DNA of 59,341 nucleotides from Lentisphaerae bacterium GWF2_49_21 (GCA_001804805.1 MHBH01000082.1:1-59341); one strand, 5' to 3'. Shown: positions 41,803-50,498, counted from the first letter of the stretch. Program-made: numbers and translations. Notes: generated by a model not told the origin, from the letters alone.

Positions 41803-41874
41803 TTGATTTCCCATCGCTCTTAGCATATCTTTCAGGCTTATTACGTCAGATCCCCTATCATCTGGAGAGCCGCT

Positions 41875-43341
41875 ATGCGTATTCTGTACATCGATATTGA
41901 TTCGCTCAGGCCCGATCACCTCAGGTGCTATGGATATGGACGCGTGACAAGCCCGAACATCGACCTGATTGCGAGCCGGGGCGGACGCTTGACGAACTGC
42001 TTTGCTTCAGATGTTCCATGCCTGCCCAGCCGCACAAGTCTTTTCTCGGGCCGGCTCGGAATCCATCATGGAGGTGTTGCGCACAACGGAACACGCACTG
42101 AACCCTTCTCCGAAGGGCAGGAACGCCGTTTCCGTTCGAACTGGTCTCATACGGCATGGATGCGGCAGCTGCGTAATCTCGGCCACCGGACGGTTACGTT
42201 CAGCGGATTCGGGGAACGTCATTCCGCCTTCAACTGGTATGCAGGATTTCAGGAGATACATGATACGGGCCATTTCGGGAAGGAGATCGCAGACGACGTC
42301 ACCCCTGTTGTTCTTGACTGGCTGAAACGGAATGGCAAGGAACCGAACTGGTTCCTGCATGTGAATTACTGGGATGTCCACGTGCCGTACCGCACACCGG
42401 CACAGGCCGGCAATCCTTTTGCAGACGTGCCTCTTCCGGACCCGTGGTTGAGTCAGGAGATGTTGGATATTCATCGTTCCAGGCCAGGACTGCGCAGCCC
42501 GGAGGACGCCTGGTGGCTGCATGACGGACGACATCACCCGGACCGCAATCCCTCAAGGCTTCAGACACTGGACGATTTCCGCCATCTGCTTGACGGTTAT
42601 GATACATCCATAAAATATGTTGACTCACATGTCGGCAGAATCATGGCGAAACTCAAAGAACTTGGAATCGAAGAAGAAGTAGCCATTATTGTCAGCAGCG
42701 ACCATGGCGAATGCCTGGGTGAGCTTGGCGCCTATGGAGGACATTGCTTTGCAGATGCGTGCACTGGACACGTCCCCTTGGTGATCTTCTGGCCTGGCAC
42801 CACTGGAATTCCAGCCGGGAGCTCCAGCGACGCTCTTCAATACAATATCGATGTTGCAGCGACGGTTGTCGATCTTCTGGGCGGAACTGTTCCGGATGTG
42901 TGGGATGCACGGAGCTTTGCAGGCTCACTGCGTGGAAAAGTGCCCGGACGTAAGGAACTCGTGGTTTCGCAGCTGGCGCAGTCCTGCCAGCGCAGCGTGG
43001 TGTTCCGACACGACTTGTCAATTTATTTCTATCTACGGAGCTTTCACAGCGCCTATCATCTGCTGCCGAAGGAGTTGTTGTTCAATCTGACCAGCGATCT
43101 CCATGAAACGAGGGATCTCGCAGGCGAACTGCCTGAACTTGTCAAGGAAGGCAGGACGCGCCTTGAGGACTGGCGCCGGCAGATGCTGGCAGGCAGCCGT
43201 AATCCCGATCCTCTTGATTTGATCCTCTCCGAACCACCAGAAACGCCTCTTGAGAAATATGTTGGCTGGTTGAAAGGCACAAACCGGGAACACTGGATTG
43301 AAAAGTTGCGAAAAGAGAAGTCGGGCAACATGGATATTTAA
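41875..43341 (+). CDS. Sulfatase (Cys-type, formylglycine-dependent)
   Basis: A 488-residue alkaline-phosphatase-fold sulfatase. The N-terminal metal site is YIDIDSLRPDHL. The modification motif is CLPSR (C49-R53), the Cys-type CxPSR that needs conversion to formylglycine by FGE or an anaerobic maturase, neither of which is in the window. SSDHGECLGELG (about 279-290) completes the metal site. No signal peptide is visible. It probably desulfates a glycan, in keeping with the neighbouring glycosidases. GGAGAG precedes the start. Base composition is somewhat more GC-rich than nearby genes. Confidence 0.92.
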   Translation: MRILYIDIDSLRPDHLRCYGYGRVTSPNIDLIASRGGRLTNCFASDVPCLPSRTSLFSGRLGIHHGGVAHNGTRTEPFSEGQERRFRSNWSHTAWMRQLRNLGHRTVTFSGFGERHSAFNWYAGFQEIHDTGHFGKEIADDVTPVVLDWLKRNGKEPNWFLHVNYWDVHVPYRTPAQAGNPFADVPLPDPWLSQEMLDIHRSRPGLRSPEDAWWLHDGRHHPDRNPSRLQTLDDFRHLLDGYDTSIKYVDSHVGRIMAKLKELGIEEEVAIIVSSDHGECLGELGAYGGHCFADACTGHVPLVIFWPGTTGIPAGSSSDALQYNIDVAATVVDLLGGTVPDVWDARSFAGSLRGKVPGRKELVVSQLAQSCQRSVVFRHDLSIYFYLRSFHSAYHLLPKELLFNLTSDLHETRDLAGELPELVKEGRTRLEDWRRQMLAGSRNPDPLDLILSEPPETPLEKYVGWLKGTNREHWIEKLRKEKSGNMDI

Positions 43342-43411
43342 CCTGTCACGCTGTTTTACTCGGTTGCACGCAGGGATTTGGTACTCTAAAATATAAAATT
43401 CTGTAAATATA

Positions 43412-43500
43412 AAGAACAGCTCTTGCGAGCTTGACTACAAACATATTCTTAAGCCCAAGAATTGTATATGCTCGTAGTTAACGCCGCAAGGCGTGTTCGA
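43412..43500. repeat. Two-hairpin interspersed repeat (family D), copy 2
   Basis: AGCTCTTGCGAGCT at one end and ACGCCGCAAGGCGT at the other, with GTAGTTA adjacent. Compared with copy 1 (inverted), the ends are conserved and the middle is diverged. The second stem shows paired changes: CGCC/GGCG here, CGTC/GACG there. Confidence 0.65.
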
Positions 43501-43581
43501 AATGGTAAAGTCGATGGTATGCCAGAACCGTTAACTTAAAAGTATAACCACGCTATTTTTCAATAAAGAGATTCTGTTACA

Positions 43582-43760
43582 ATGCGCTGTAGGCGCAGGA
43601 TAATAAAGCCTATGGCTTCAGCCATAGGTCATGGTTTTGAAAATGTATCCACCCTGAAGGGGTGGGGTAAATTCCCTCCGTCCCTACAGGACGGATCTAT
43701 TTTTATACGATACCTATGGCTGAAGCCACAGGCTATATCCCCCTATCCCTTCGGGATAAA
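43582..43760. repeat. Cluster of six short hairpins
   Basis: Successive hairpins: GCGCTGTAGGCGC, CCTATGGCTTCAGCCATAGG, ACCCTGAAGGGGT, CGTCCCTACAGGACGG, CCTATGGCTGAAGCCACAGG and ATCCCTTCGGGAT. Each has a different stem. They are not direct repeats with spacers, so this is not a CRISPR array. Confidence 0.6.
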
Positions 43761-43765
43761 GATAT

Positions 43766-44872
43766 TCAGATATTTTCGGACAATTCCCTATACAGATTTA
43801 TCAGGAAATCCCTGTTGTCGGCGGAGAGGAATCTCATTGTTCCGCCCATGCGGCTGAAGGTCTTGCAGTAGCGCAGATAATATGACGGATTGTCCATTGG
43901 AGGTTCCCCAACCTTGCTCCAGTCCCAGGTGCTCTTTGCAAGATCAACGACAAGCATGAAATGGTTGTCGATATGTTTCCCCTTCTGGATACAGAGATTT
44001 TGGGACATCGAGAGGGATTTCTCGAAGATCATCGGTGACATCACTGCCGAACCGACCGACATATAGACTCCGCCGTCAAGATTGCTGACCTGTTTCGCGA
44101 ATACCAGGAAGTCGCGGAGCGCCGTCCGCCCAATCGCAGCCCCATGGTTCATCGGATGATTGTAGATGATGTCATGCCCGAACATCGGATGTCCGGTGAA
44201 CGAGACACCGAGACGGTACGCCGCCGCCTGTACGCTGTATTTCTTGAACGGGTGATAAATTTTCATTTTCCCGGGGGCCAAAGAAAATTTATTAATGATG
44301 AAAAGAAGATCCGCTGCTGCCGCGGATTTATCCAGACATTTAATATTCATGACAGCATCTTTAAGTTTCTTGCTGTCAGGAATATTAAGGCATTCATTCT
44401 GGATCATTTTCCCGACTGATTCACCGTATCCGAGACCTTCATAGGCTCCGACGACAATGGCAAGGTTTATAAAGAATCCTGTCTCCTGCCAGATCCCGAA
44501 TTCGCCTTTCTTCACATTTGTGCCGACATCTTCGCTAGTGTTGCTTTGGTATGCAGATTCCCAGTCGTGGATTATTCCCGCGCCGTTTGTGGCGAGATGG
44601 GTGACCCAACCGTCTTCAATAAACTTAATAAGCACCGGGCCAAGCCCGTTCTTGATGGAGTGTGCCCCGAATGTCAGCATCACGGACTTCTTGTTCTTCC
44701 TGGCCTTCTTAATCCTATCGGCAGTCTCCTTCAGGATCTTTGCATCATCTCCTTTGAAGCTCCTGACCTTTGAATCGACGGTGAGGTGATCCCTCTCGAT
44801 ATTGACTTTAGTGTACCTGTCCTTCAATGGTTTGATCTTAAGTTTGTCCCGGTCCAGCATTGCGTATGGCAT
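43766..44872 (-). CDS. Conserved hypothetical protein with a deoxyhypusine-synthase-like pattern
   Basis: A 368-residue soluble protein. SVMLTFGAHSIKNGLGPVLIKFIEDGWVTHLATNGAGIIHDWE, SFTGHPMFGHDIIYNHP and LDGGVYMSVGSAV recall, in order and spacing, the NAD-binding Rossmann-like segments of deoxyhypusine synthase, but catalytic residues cannot be matched with certainty. It lies downstream of the PfkB-HAD fusion on the same strand, 198 repeat-filled bases away. Function is unknown. It may act on a sugar- or nucleotide-linked metabolite together with the kinase. Confidence 0.6.
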   Translation of the reverse strand: MPYAMLDRDKLKIKPLKDRYTKVNIERDHLTVDSKVRSFKGDDAKILKETADRIKKARKNKKSVMLTFGAHSIKNGLGPVLIKFIEDGWVTHLATNGAGIIHDWESAYQSNTSEDVGTNVKKGEFGIWQETGFFINLAIVVGAYEGLGYGESVGKMIQNECLNIPDSKKLKDAVMNIKCLDKSAAAADLLFIINKFSLAPGKMKIYHPFKKYSVQAAAYRLGVSFTGHPMFGHDIIYNHPMNHGAAIGRTALRDFLVFAKQVSNLDGGVYMSVGSAVMSPMIFEKSLSMSQNLCIQKGKHIDNHFMLVVDLAKSTWDWSKVGEPPMDNPSYYLRYCKTFSRMGGTMRFLSADNRDFLINLYRELSENI

Positions 44873-44897
44873 AATGATAACTCGCTTTCGTTAAAGT

Positions 44898-44967
44898 ATG
44901 TCGGGATTAATCCCGACGGTTGGCGGGTTACCCCAGTCATCCGACGGGGTACGAAACCCGCCCTACT
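44898..44967. repeat. Interspersed palindromes (family B-like)
   Basis: TCGGGATTAATCCCGA (44901-44916), then GGCGGGTT and AACCCGCC facing each other (44922-44962) around a GC-rich middle. Confidence 0.55.
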
Positions 44968-45009
44968 TATAAGGTATGATGATAACTTCCTTAGATTATT
45001 GCATTATAT

Positions 45010-45063
45010 GGAGCGCCGGTCTCCAGACCGGCTCTTTATGCCGACCTGGAGGTCGGCGTTCCC
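45010..45063. repeat. Cloverleaf-like interspersed repeat (family A), copy 3
   Basis: Same plan as copies 1 and 2, with inner hairpins GCCGGTCTCCAGACCGGC and GCCGACCTGGAGGTCGGC, but the right outer arm is degenerate (GGCGTTCCC). Confidence 0.65.
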
Positions 45064-45070
45064 TTGGAAT

Positions 45071-46972
45071 TTAAATCTTGAGCAGTTCGCTCAAGATTTC
45101 AACCTGTGAATAATCCGGGATGATGATGTCGGCCCCGGCGCGGATCAGTCGGCTGCGCTTCTGCTGGTTCAGGCCGAATCTGCGCACTTCGTCGCTCGCG
45201 ATTCCGACTGCTAGTCCGCCGCGCTTGTTGATCTCACGGATCTCGACAGGTCCATCGCCGAACGCTACGATCTGTTTGGCGTTCTTCGGACCGATGTCCT
45301 TGACTATCCTGTCCATAACTATCTTCTTTGCTTCCTTTGTCACGTCGCCGACCGCGCCGTAAATCCTGTTATCAAATAGGTTGGCATATCCAAGGGCTTT
45401 GGCTTCCTCGATGACATCATCCTCGTCCGAGCCGCTCGCCATGTAGAGGGTAATTCCAGAGCCATGGAGCTTGTTCAGGAACGGGACGACACCTTTGATT
45501 GCGAAGTCATCAATGTTAAGTTCGCCTCGCTTGAGCTTCTCGATTCTTTTCTTTACAAGTTCAAGAAGGGCCGCGTTGTAGATTTTCTTATATCCGAACT
45601 CGTCCAGTACTTCCTTTTCCGGAACAAAACCGAATTCCCTCACAAGTTTCACGAGTCCCTGCATCTGCACGAGTGTCTGGACACCGGTGGTGCTGTCGAT
45701 GAATTTCCTGACACGGCTCAGGACCTTGTGATATGTGGATTCATCGGCCTTGGCATAGACAGGACCAAGTATGGCCTTCATCATCATCGGTTCCATGATC
45801 TTCTCCCATCCTTCGCGGAGGACGGAGATCGTGCCATCGTGATCAAAGATTGCATGGGATATTTTTTTGACAGCTATCGGCTCTCTCACAATCTCGATCT
45901 CAGAATTCCTGTAATACTTCGCTGATCGGATGTCGTCGGCTTTTTCGGGAGTAAAGATGTAATCAGTGTCAGTTCCGATATTCTTTATCTCTTCAGGAGA
46001 CGCCGTGCCTGTCTGATAAAGCTTCTGGACGGTGATGCCGGCGACGAAATTACCAAAGGTCGCAGCACTGACGGGATCTTCTCCTGAAGCCATCGCGGCT
46101 GAGAGCCCAGCCAGCATGCTGTCGCCTGCGCCTACGGGATCAGTCTTTTCAATGATATGAAGTCCGGGGACCACGGTTATTTTCTTTTCTTCGACAACCA
46201 GGCAACCTCTGTCACCTCTGGTGATGAATACAGTCTTTTTCCACTTTTTGGAAAGCTTTAAACCTGCGGATTTCGCATCTTCCTCGGAGATGACCTGGTC
46301 AAATTCGCAGTCCATTCCACATAGTTTTGAAGCTTCATAGGCGTTGAGTTTCCTGATAGTTCCCTGATAGAGGTTGCTGCAGCTGCGGCTGTCTAAGAAG
46401 AAAAGTTTCTTTTTATTGTCGGAAATGATCTTCTGAAGGCCTTTCTGCAAATTCTTTGAAAGATGGATGCCGTCGGAAACCTGCTGGTTGATAATGACCG
46501 CATCAAGACTTCTTATTTCCCTGCTCAGGCAGGAAAGGAGCTTTTTGGCGGAATCATCGGAAAGCCTGTTGTAGTTGCCGAAATCAATCCTGTTACCTTC
46601 GACACCGTTCTCGATAGGCTTGATATAGACATGAGTGTTCCATTTTTCGTTTTGTTCGAGAAGGGAATCATGGGTGATTCCAAGGTTTTCCATGAGCGAC
46701 CGCATCTGATGTCCGAAAGGATCGTGTCCGGTTACGCCGAACACCGAGACCTTTTTCACGCCGATAGCCTTCAAGTTGTTTGCGACATTGCCTGCGCCGC
46801 CGAGGCTGTAGAGCTGGGATTTGACGGGTTTCGTCGGGAGTTTGGTCTCTACGGAGATCTCGGATTTGTCCTTGTCGATGTTCCAGTATACGTCGAGGCA
46901 GAAATCGCCGATGATCCCGATCCGAGCGCCTACTATTTTCTTCAGGATTTTATCCAGGTCTATCTTATGCAT
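45071..46972 (-). CDS. PfkB-family sugar kinase fused to a HAD phosphatase (RfaE1-like)
   Basis: A 633-residue bifunctional protein. Residues 1-330 are a PfkB/ribokinase-fold kinase of the heptose-kinase (RfaE1/HldE N-terminal) type: IGDFCLDVYW, LGGAGNVANNLKAIG and the catalytic DPVGAGDS (278-285). Residues 370-633 are a HAD hydrolase: FDHDGT (376-381, nucleophile D376), ASGSDEDD, and GDGPVEI. HldE normally couples the kinase to a nucleotidyltransferase, so a phosphatase partner is unusual. The fusion could phosphorylate and then dephosphorylate successive intermediates of a sugar-nucleotide pathway. Confidence 0.88.
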   Translation of the reverse strand: MHKIDLDKILKKIVGARIGIIGDFCLDVYWNIDKDKSEISVETKLPTKPVKSQLYSLGGAGNVANNLKAIGVKKVSVFGVTGHDPFGHQMRSLMENLGITHDSLLEQNEKWNTHVYIKPIENGVEGNRIDFGNYNRLSDDSAKKLLSCLSREIRSLDAVIINQQVSDGIHLSKNLQKGLQKIISDNKKKLFFLDSRSCSNLYQGTIRKLNAYEASKLCGMDCEFDQVISEEDAKSAGLKLSKKWKKTVFITRGDRGCLVVEEKKITVVPGLHIIEKTDPVGAGDSMLAGLSAAMASGEDPVSAATFGNFVAGITVQKLYQTGTASPEEIKNIGTDTDYIFTPEKADDIRSAKYYRNSEIEIVREPIAVKKISHAIFDHDGTISVLREGWEKIMEPMMMKAILGPVYAKADESTYHKVLSRVRKFIDSTTGVQTLVQMQGLVKLVREFGFVPEKEVLDEFGYKKIYNAALLELVKKRIEKLKRGELNIDDFAIKGVVPFLNKLHGSGITLYMASGSDEDDVIEEAKALGYANLFDNRIYGAVGDVTKEAKKIVMDRIVKDIGPKNAKQIVAFGDGPVEIREINKRGGLAVGIASDEVRRFGLNQQKRSRLIRAGADIIIPDYSQVEILSELLKI

Positions 46973-47046
46973 TTAAACATCCCATTTATATTTTTTGACA
47001 ACAGAAAATATATTATATACGGTCTGACGGAAAAATCATCTTTTTC

Positions 47047-47793
47047 TCATCTCTGTTTAAGCCAATTGATAATTCTGAGGATTCCGACTTTGATCGTATT
47101 ATCGAGTCCTAAAAGTTCGCCGGGAGGGAAATACGGACCAAGTTCCCCCTCGATCTGATCCATAGACAGATTTGCAACATATTCTTCCATCTCTGTAGCA
47201 AGTTCATGAAACGTCATGGTTCTTTTTTTGCCTTTTACGTTTCTTGCGAAGTTTAGTTTGTCCAGCCTGCCGGCAAGTGTTTTTAAATCAGGTTCTTTGC
47301 CCAATACTACGGACAAGTAATAGATGTCAAAAATATCCCTGACCAGCCGTCGTTCGCACCAGGCGGCCAATTTGTTTGACAAAGAAACTTCAAAGCTCAT
47401 GACTTTGACTGCCCTAGGGGCCAAACCGTATTTCTGCGCAAGGTTCTGATTGCTTAGGACTGAGGAAATACATTCAAGCATGACATTTGCTTCTAGCTGT
47501 ACTGAGATGTTGTTATCAGTGGAGATGTTTATTCTGAGGCATTTTGAGTTCAGCTGATGCCTGCAGCTGATTCCGGGTATATCCTTTAGACATTCAAGCA
47601 CGAGATCAACAATATCCTTTTTAGATTTAAACGGGACAAACACATAATCCAGGTCGTTGGTTGATCTTGGCGAATTTGTAAGCCTTAGCGCCATTCCTCC
47701 TTTCAGAATGGCATGGGTAGTAAGACGATCAGCTATCCTGTCCATGATAAAAACCAGAAGATGCTCCTGGTTTTCAAACTTTTCTGTTTTCAT
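47047..47793 (-). CDS. AbiEii/MNT-type nucleotidyltransferase, putative toxin
   Basis: A 248-residue protein with the nucleotidyltransferase core AILKGGMALRLTNSPRSTNDLDYVF (the GG...T.DLD of the AbiEii family). The family C-terminus holds the helical segment SNKLAAWCERRLVRDIFDIYYLS. AbiEii proteins block growth, probably by modifying tRNA, and are neutralised by AbiEi. The gene starts 20 bases inside the upstream AbiEi-like gene, the usual layout of this type IV toxin-antitoxin/abortive-infection module. Confidence 0.85.
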   Translation of the reverse strand: MKTEKFENQEHLLVFIMDRIADRLTTHAILKGGMALRLTNSPRSTNDLDYVFVPFKSKKDIVDLVLECLKDIPGISCRHQLNSKCLRINISTDNNISVQLEANVMLECISSVLSNQNLAQKYGLAPRAVKVMSFEVSLSNKLAAWCERRLVRDIFDIYYLSVVLGKEPDLKTLAGRLDKLNFARNVKGKKRTMTFHELATEMEEYVANLSMDQIEGELGPYFPPGELLGLDNTIKVGILRIINWLKQR

Positions 47794-48397
47794 TTATAAC
47801 GCTCCTGACAAAACCCGTGAAATTCAGATTTTTATAATTCTCCAGATATTCCATTAACTTTTCAAGGTCCAAAAGATCAACATTCATGTCGCAATATGGG
47901 TTGAAGTTCAGCTTCATTCCTTTCTTATAATAATACAAGGTGTCTATGAAAGCCCGTTCGTTGTCTGCAATCCTGACACCTCCATCTGTTTTTATTCCAA
48001 ATCCGAACATATTACTGTCCATTGTCACAAACCGGACTGTTCCGAAATTTCCAGAGAATATTCTGGGTCTTGGCTTTGGGGAAACAGCAACAAGGTATCT
48101 GTCAGGCACTTGAGCGATGATGCAAGTCCTGGCAAGTACGGTGAACAGGCTGATGTACGAATCCGGATCGATTTTTCGGGAAAGGATTTCCAGGCTGCAT
48201 TCCTTGCGGACATAGATTCCACGGCAGAAACGATAGATTACTTTCATTTCAACAAGCTTGGAGACAAGACGCATGAACTTCTCCGGTTCATCGCGGGGGA
48301 TATCAAGGCAGACCATAAGGTCGGCGCGATCAAACACCCCTCCCATCTTCGGAGAGATATCTTCCAGCTTCCTATCGATTTGTATGATATTATACAT
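47774..48397 (-). CDS. AbiEi-like transcriptional regulator/antitoxin
   Basis: A 207-residue protein with an N-terminal winged-helix-like part (KMGGVFDRADLMVCLDIPRDEPEKFMRLVSKLVEMKVIYRFCRGIYVRK) and a C-terminal AbiEi-type domain (IADNERAFIDTLYYYKKGM, then DLEKLMEYLENY). AbiEi proteins repress their own promoter and counteract AbiEii. No ribosome site is visible before the ATG. Repeated TTGATA/TATCAA words lie directly upstream (48398-48435) and could be its operator. Confidence 0.82.
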   Translation of the reverse strand: MYNIIQIDRKLEDISPKMGGVFDRADLMVCLDIPRDEPEKFMRLVSKLVEMKVIYRFCRGIYVRKECSLEILSRKIDPDSYISLFTVLARTCIIAQVPDRYLVAVSPKPRPRIFSGNFGTVRFVTMDSNMFGFGIKTDGGVRIADNERAFIDTLYYYKKGMKLNFNPYCDMNVDLLDLEKLMEYLENYKNLNFTGFVRSVINENRKV

Positions 48398-48824
48398 TGA
48401 TAATAAATATTGAATATAATAATATAACTATCAATATATACAAGTTATATAATGATAATAATATGCATTTGCAGTAACTATAACAATTTTATAGTTTCTG
48501 TCGGCGGACGATGCTTGCTTCCATGTTCTGGAGGTGAGAACTGAACCAGACAATCCAAATATCCAGATCCCTTCCTTGTATTTCAAGGATATTTCAGTTT
48601 CAAATGCATTAAGCTATGTTGCCAGAAAATGTGCTTGTGAAAATCAAGTTTACTGAATGAAAGGTTCTTCCTTTGGACAGGCATGATTGAAATTCAGGAA
48701 ATAAGGTCTATATTTCCTACCCATTGCATCATTGAACTTGTCGCTGGTTGCGCTTCCCGACCTGATCTTCCGATGCTATAGGGGGAGTTTAACCCAAACA
48801 GGCGCTTTTTCATAGGAAAAGATC
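48398..48824. other. 427-base intergenic region
   Basis: The first 80 bases are very AT-rich with TTGATA (48398) and TATCAA (about 48430) in inverted orientation, presumably the AbiEi promoter/operator. The remainder has no recognisable gene, repeat or RNA. ATAGGAAAAGATC before 48825 is the ribosome site of the next gene. Confidence 0.5.
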
Positions 48825-50498
48825 ATGAATGATGCATTTCCCGTCCACAAGCTGAAGACCAAGGCGAAGATTCTTCTGTGCAGTGTATTCGGCCCATATT
48901 CCAAGAAGGATGAATATGGAAGCATGGAGTCGAATTCAATCGAGCTCTACCACAACCAGGTGACCCGCGTCCAGGGTGCAATGTCGCTCAGGATGTTCCA
49001 CCGGTCCTTCGGACTTATGATGATCCAGGAGAACATAGATGCTCCTACGACACTCCTTGATTTTCCGACCCGCGACAGGTTCATAGAAGAACTGAAGACA
49101 AAGAAATATGACATCATAGGTATCAGCTCGATCATACCTAATTTTCCGAAGCTGAAGGAGATGTGCAGGCTTATAAGGGAGATCCAGCCGGACGCTACGA
49201 TCGTGGTGGGCGGGCATATCGCAAATATCGGCAATCTCAAGGAACGTGTTGGTGCCGACTATGTCGTCAGGGGCGAAGGCATACGCTGGTTCAGGAAATT
49301 CCTCGGACAGGATGAGAATGCACCGATAAAACATACTGCGGTATTATCATGTTTCGGCGCCAGGATGATGGGTATCAAACTTTCAAACAAGCCACGCGAT
49401 ACTGCTGCCATCCTCATACCTTCGGTCGGTTGTCCGGTGGGATGCAATTTCTGCTCCACTTCGGCGCTTTTCGGAGGAAAGGGCAAGTCCATCCATTTCT
49501 ACGAGACAGGGGATCAGCTTTTCGAAGTGATGGACGGTCTCGAGAAGAAACTCGGGGTAAATTCATTTTTCGCCCTCGATGAGAATTTCCTGCTTCATAA
49601 GAACAGGGCGCACCGTCTCATGGAGCTCATGAAGAAGCATGATAAAAGCTGGGCCATATTCATATTCTCTTCGGCGAGAATACTCAGGCATTATACCATG
49701 GAAGAGCTGCTCAGCCTTGGAATATCCTGGGTATGGATGGGGATCGAAGGCAAAAACAGCCAATATGACAAGCTTCATGGCATAGATACAAAGGAATTCA
49801 TCAGGGAGCTTCAGGAGAACGGCATAAGGGTACTGGGATCATCAATCATAGGCCTTGAGGATCACAGCGCCGAAAATATCAGCGAAGTGATCGACCATGC
49901 GGTGGCCCACAACTCGGTATTCCACCAGTTCATGCTCTACACTCCGACCGAAGGAACTCCTTTCTATGAGGAAATGAAGGCAAAAGGACTTCTGCTCCCG
50001 GAATCGGAATGCTCTCTCTCCGACGCCAACGGCCAATACCGCCTGAACTACAGGCATAAGTTCATCGAGAAAGGCAAGGAGGAGGAATATCTCATAGAGG
50101 CCTTCAACCGCGATTTCAAGGTGAATGGACCAAGTGTTGCACGTCTTGTAAGGACGACTTTTGACGGATATATGAAGCATAAGAACCATCCCGACGAACG
50201 TATCAGGAGGAGGATCAGGCGTGATGCAAAGGATCTTGCGTTCAGCTTTGCAGGAACCATATGGGCCCTCAGGAAGAAGTTCCACGACGATCCCAAGACA
50301 CGCAAGGACATGGATATACTTCTCAAGGAGATCTACAGGGAGTTTGGCCTTAAGACCAGGATGGTTGCCCCTCTGATAGGACTTTATATCTACAGTTCCA
50401 TCGGCAAGGAGGAGGAGCGGCTTGCGAAAGGCTGGACTTACGAGCCTCCGACATTCTATGAACTGAATGCCGCAGCCCTGTCCTTGAGAGACAAGTAA
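48825..50498 (+). CDS. B12-binding-domain radical SAM protein
   Basis: A 557-residue enzyme. Residues about 15-160 form a cobalamin-binding Rossmann domain (YDIIGISSIIPNFPKL, ATIVVGGHIANIG). Residues about 190-420 are the radical SAM core with CPVGCNFC (C203, C207, C210). The C-terminal 150 residues are helical and basic. Relatives act as methyltransferases or other C-C and C-P bond formers, often on lipids or antibiotics. The product is not predictable here. It appears monocistronic. Confidence 0.9.
   Translation: MNDAFPVHKLKTKAKILLCSVFGPYSKKDEYGSMESNSIELYHNQVTRVQGAMSLRMFHRSFGLMMIQENIDAPTTLLDFPTRDRFIEELKTKKYDIIGISSIIPNFPKLKEMCRLIREIQPDATIVVGGHIANIGNLKERVGADYVVRGEGIRWFRKFLGQDENAPIKHTAVLSCFGARMMGIKLSNKPRDTAAILIPSVGCPVGCNFCSTSALFGGKGKSIHFYETGDQLFEVMDGLEKKLGVNSFFALDENFLLHKNRAHRLMELMKKHDKSWAIFIFSSARILRHYTMEELLSLGISWVWMGIEGKNSQYDKLHGIDTKEFIRELQENGIRVLGSSIIGLEDHSAENISEVIDHAVAHNSVFHQFMLYTPTEGTPFYEEMKAKGLLLPESECSLSDANGQYRLNYRHKFIEKGKEEEYLIEAFNRDFKVNGPSVARLVRTTFDGYMKHKNHPDERIRRRIRRDAKDLAFSFAGTIWALRKKFHDDPKTRKDMDILLKEIYREFGLKTRMVAPLIGLYIYSSIGKEEERLAKGWTYEPPTFYELNAAALSLRDK

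Larger units (their letters stand above)
43342..43765. other. Intergenic region packed with hairpin repeats
   Basis: The 424 bases contain a family D element (43412-43500) and then a string of separate short hairpins (43582-43760). No protein-coding frame is convincing. Confidence 0.6.

Noticed and set aside
43582-43760. CRISPR array
   Set aside because: The hairpins differ from one another, there are no direct repeats with regular spacers, and no cas genes are in the window.
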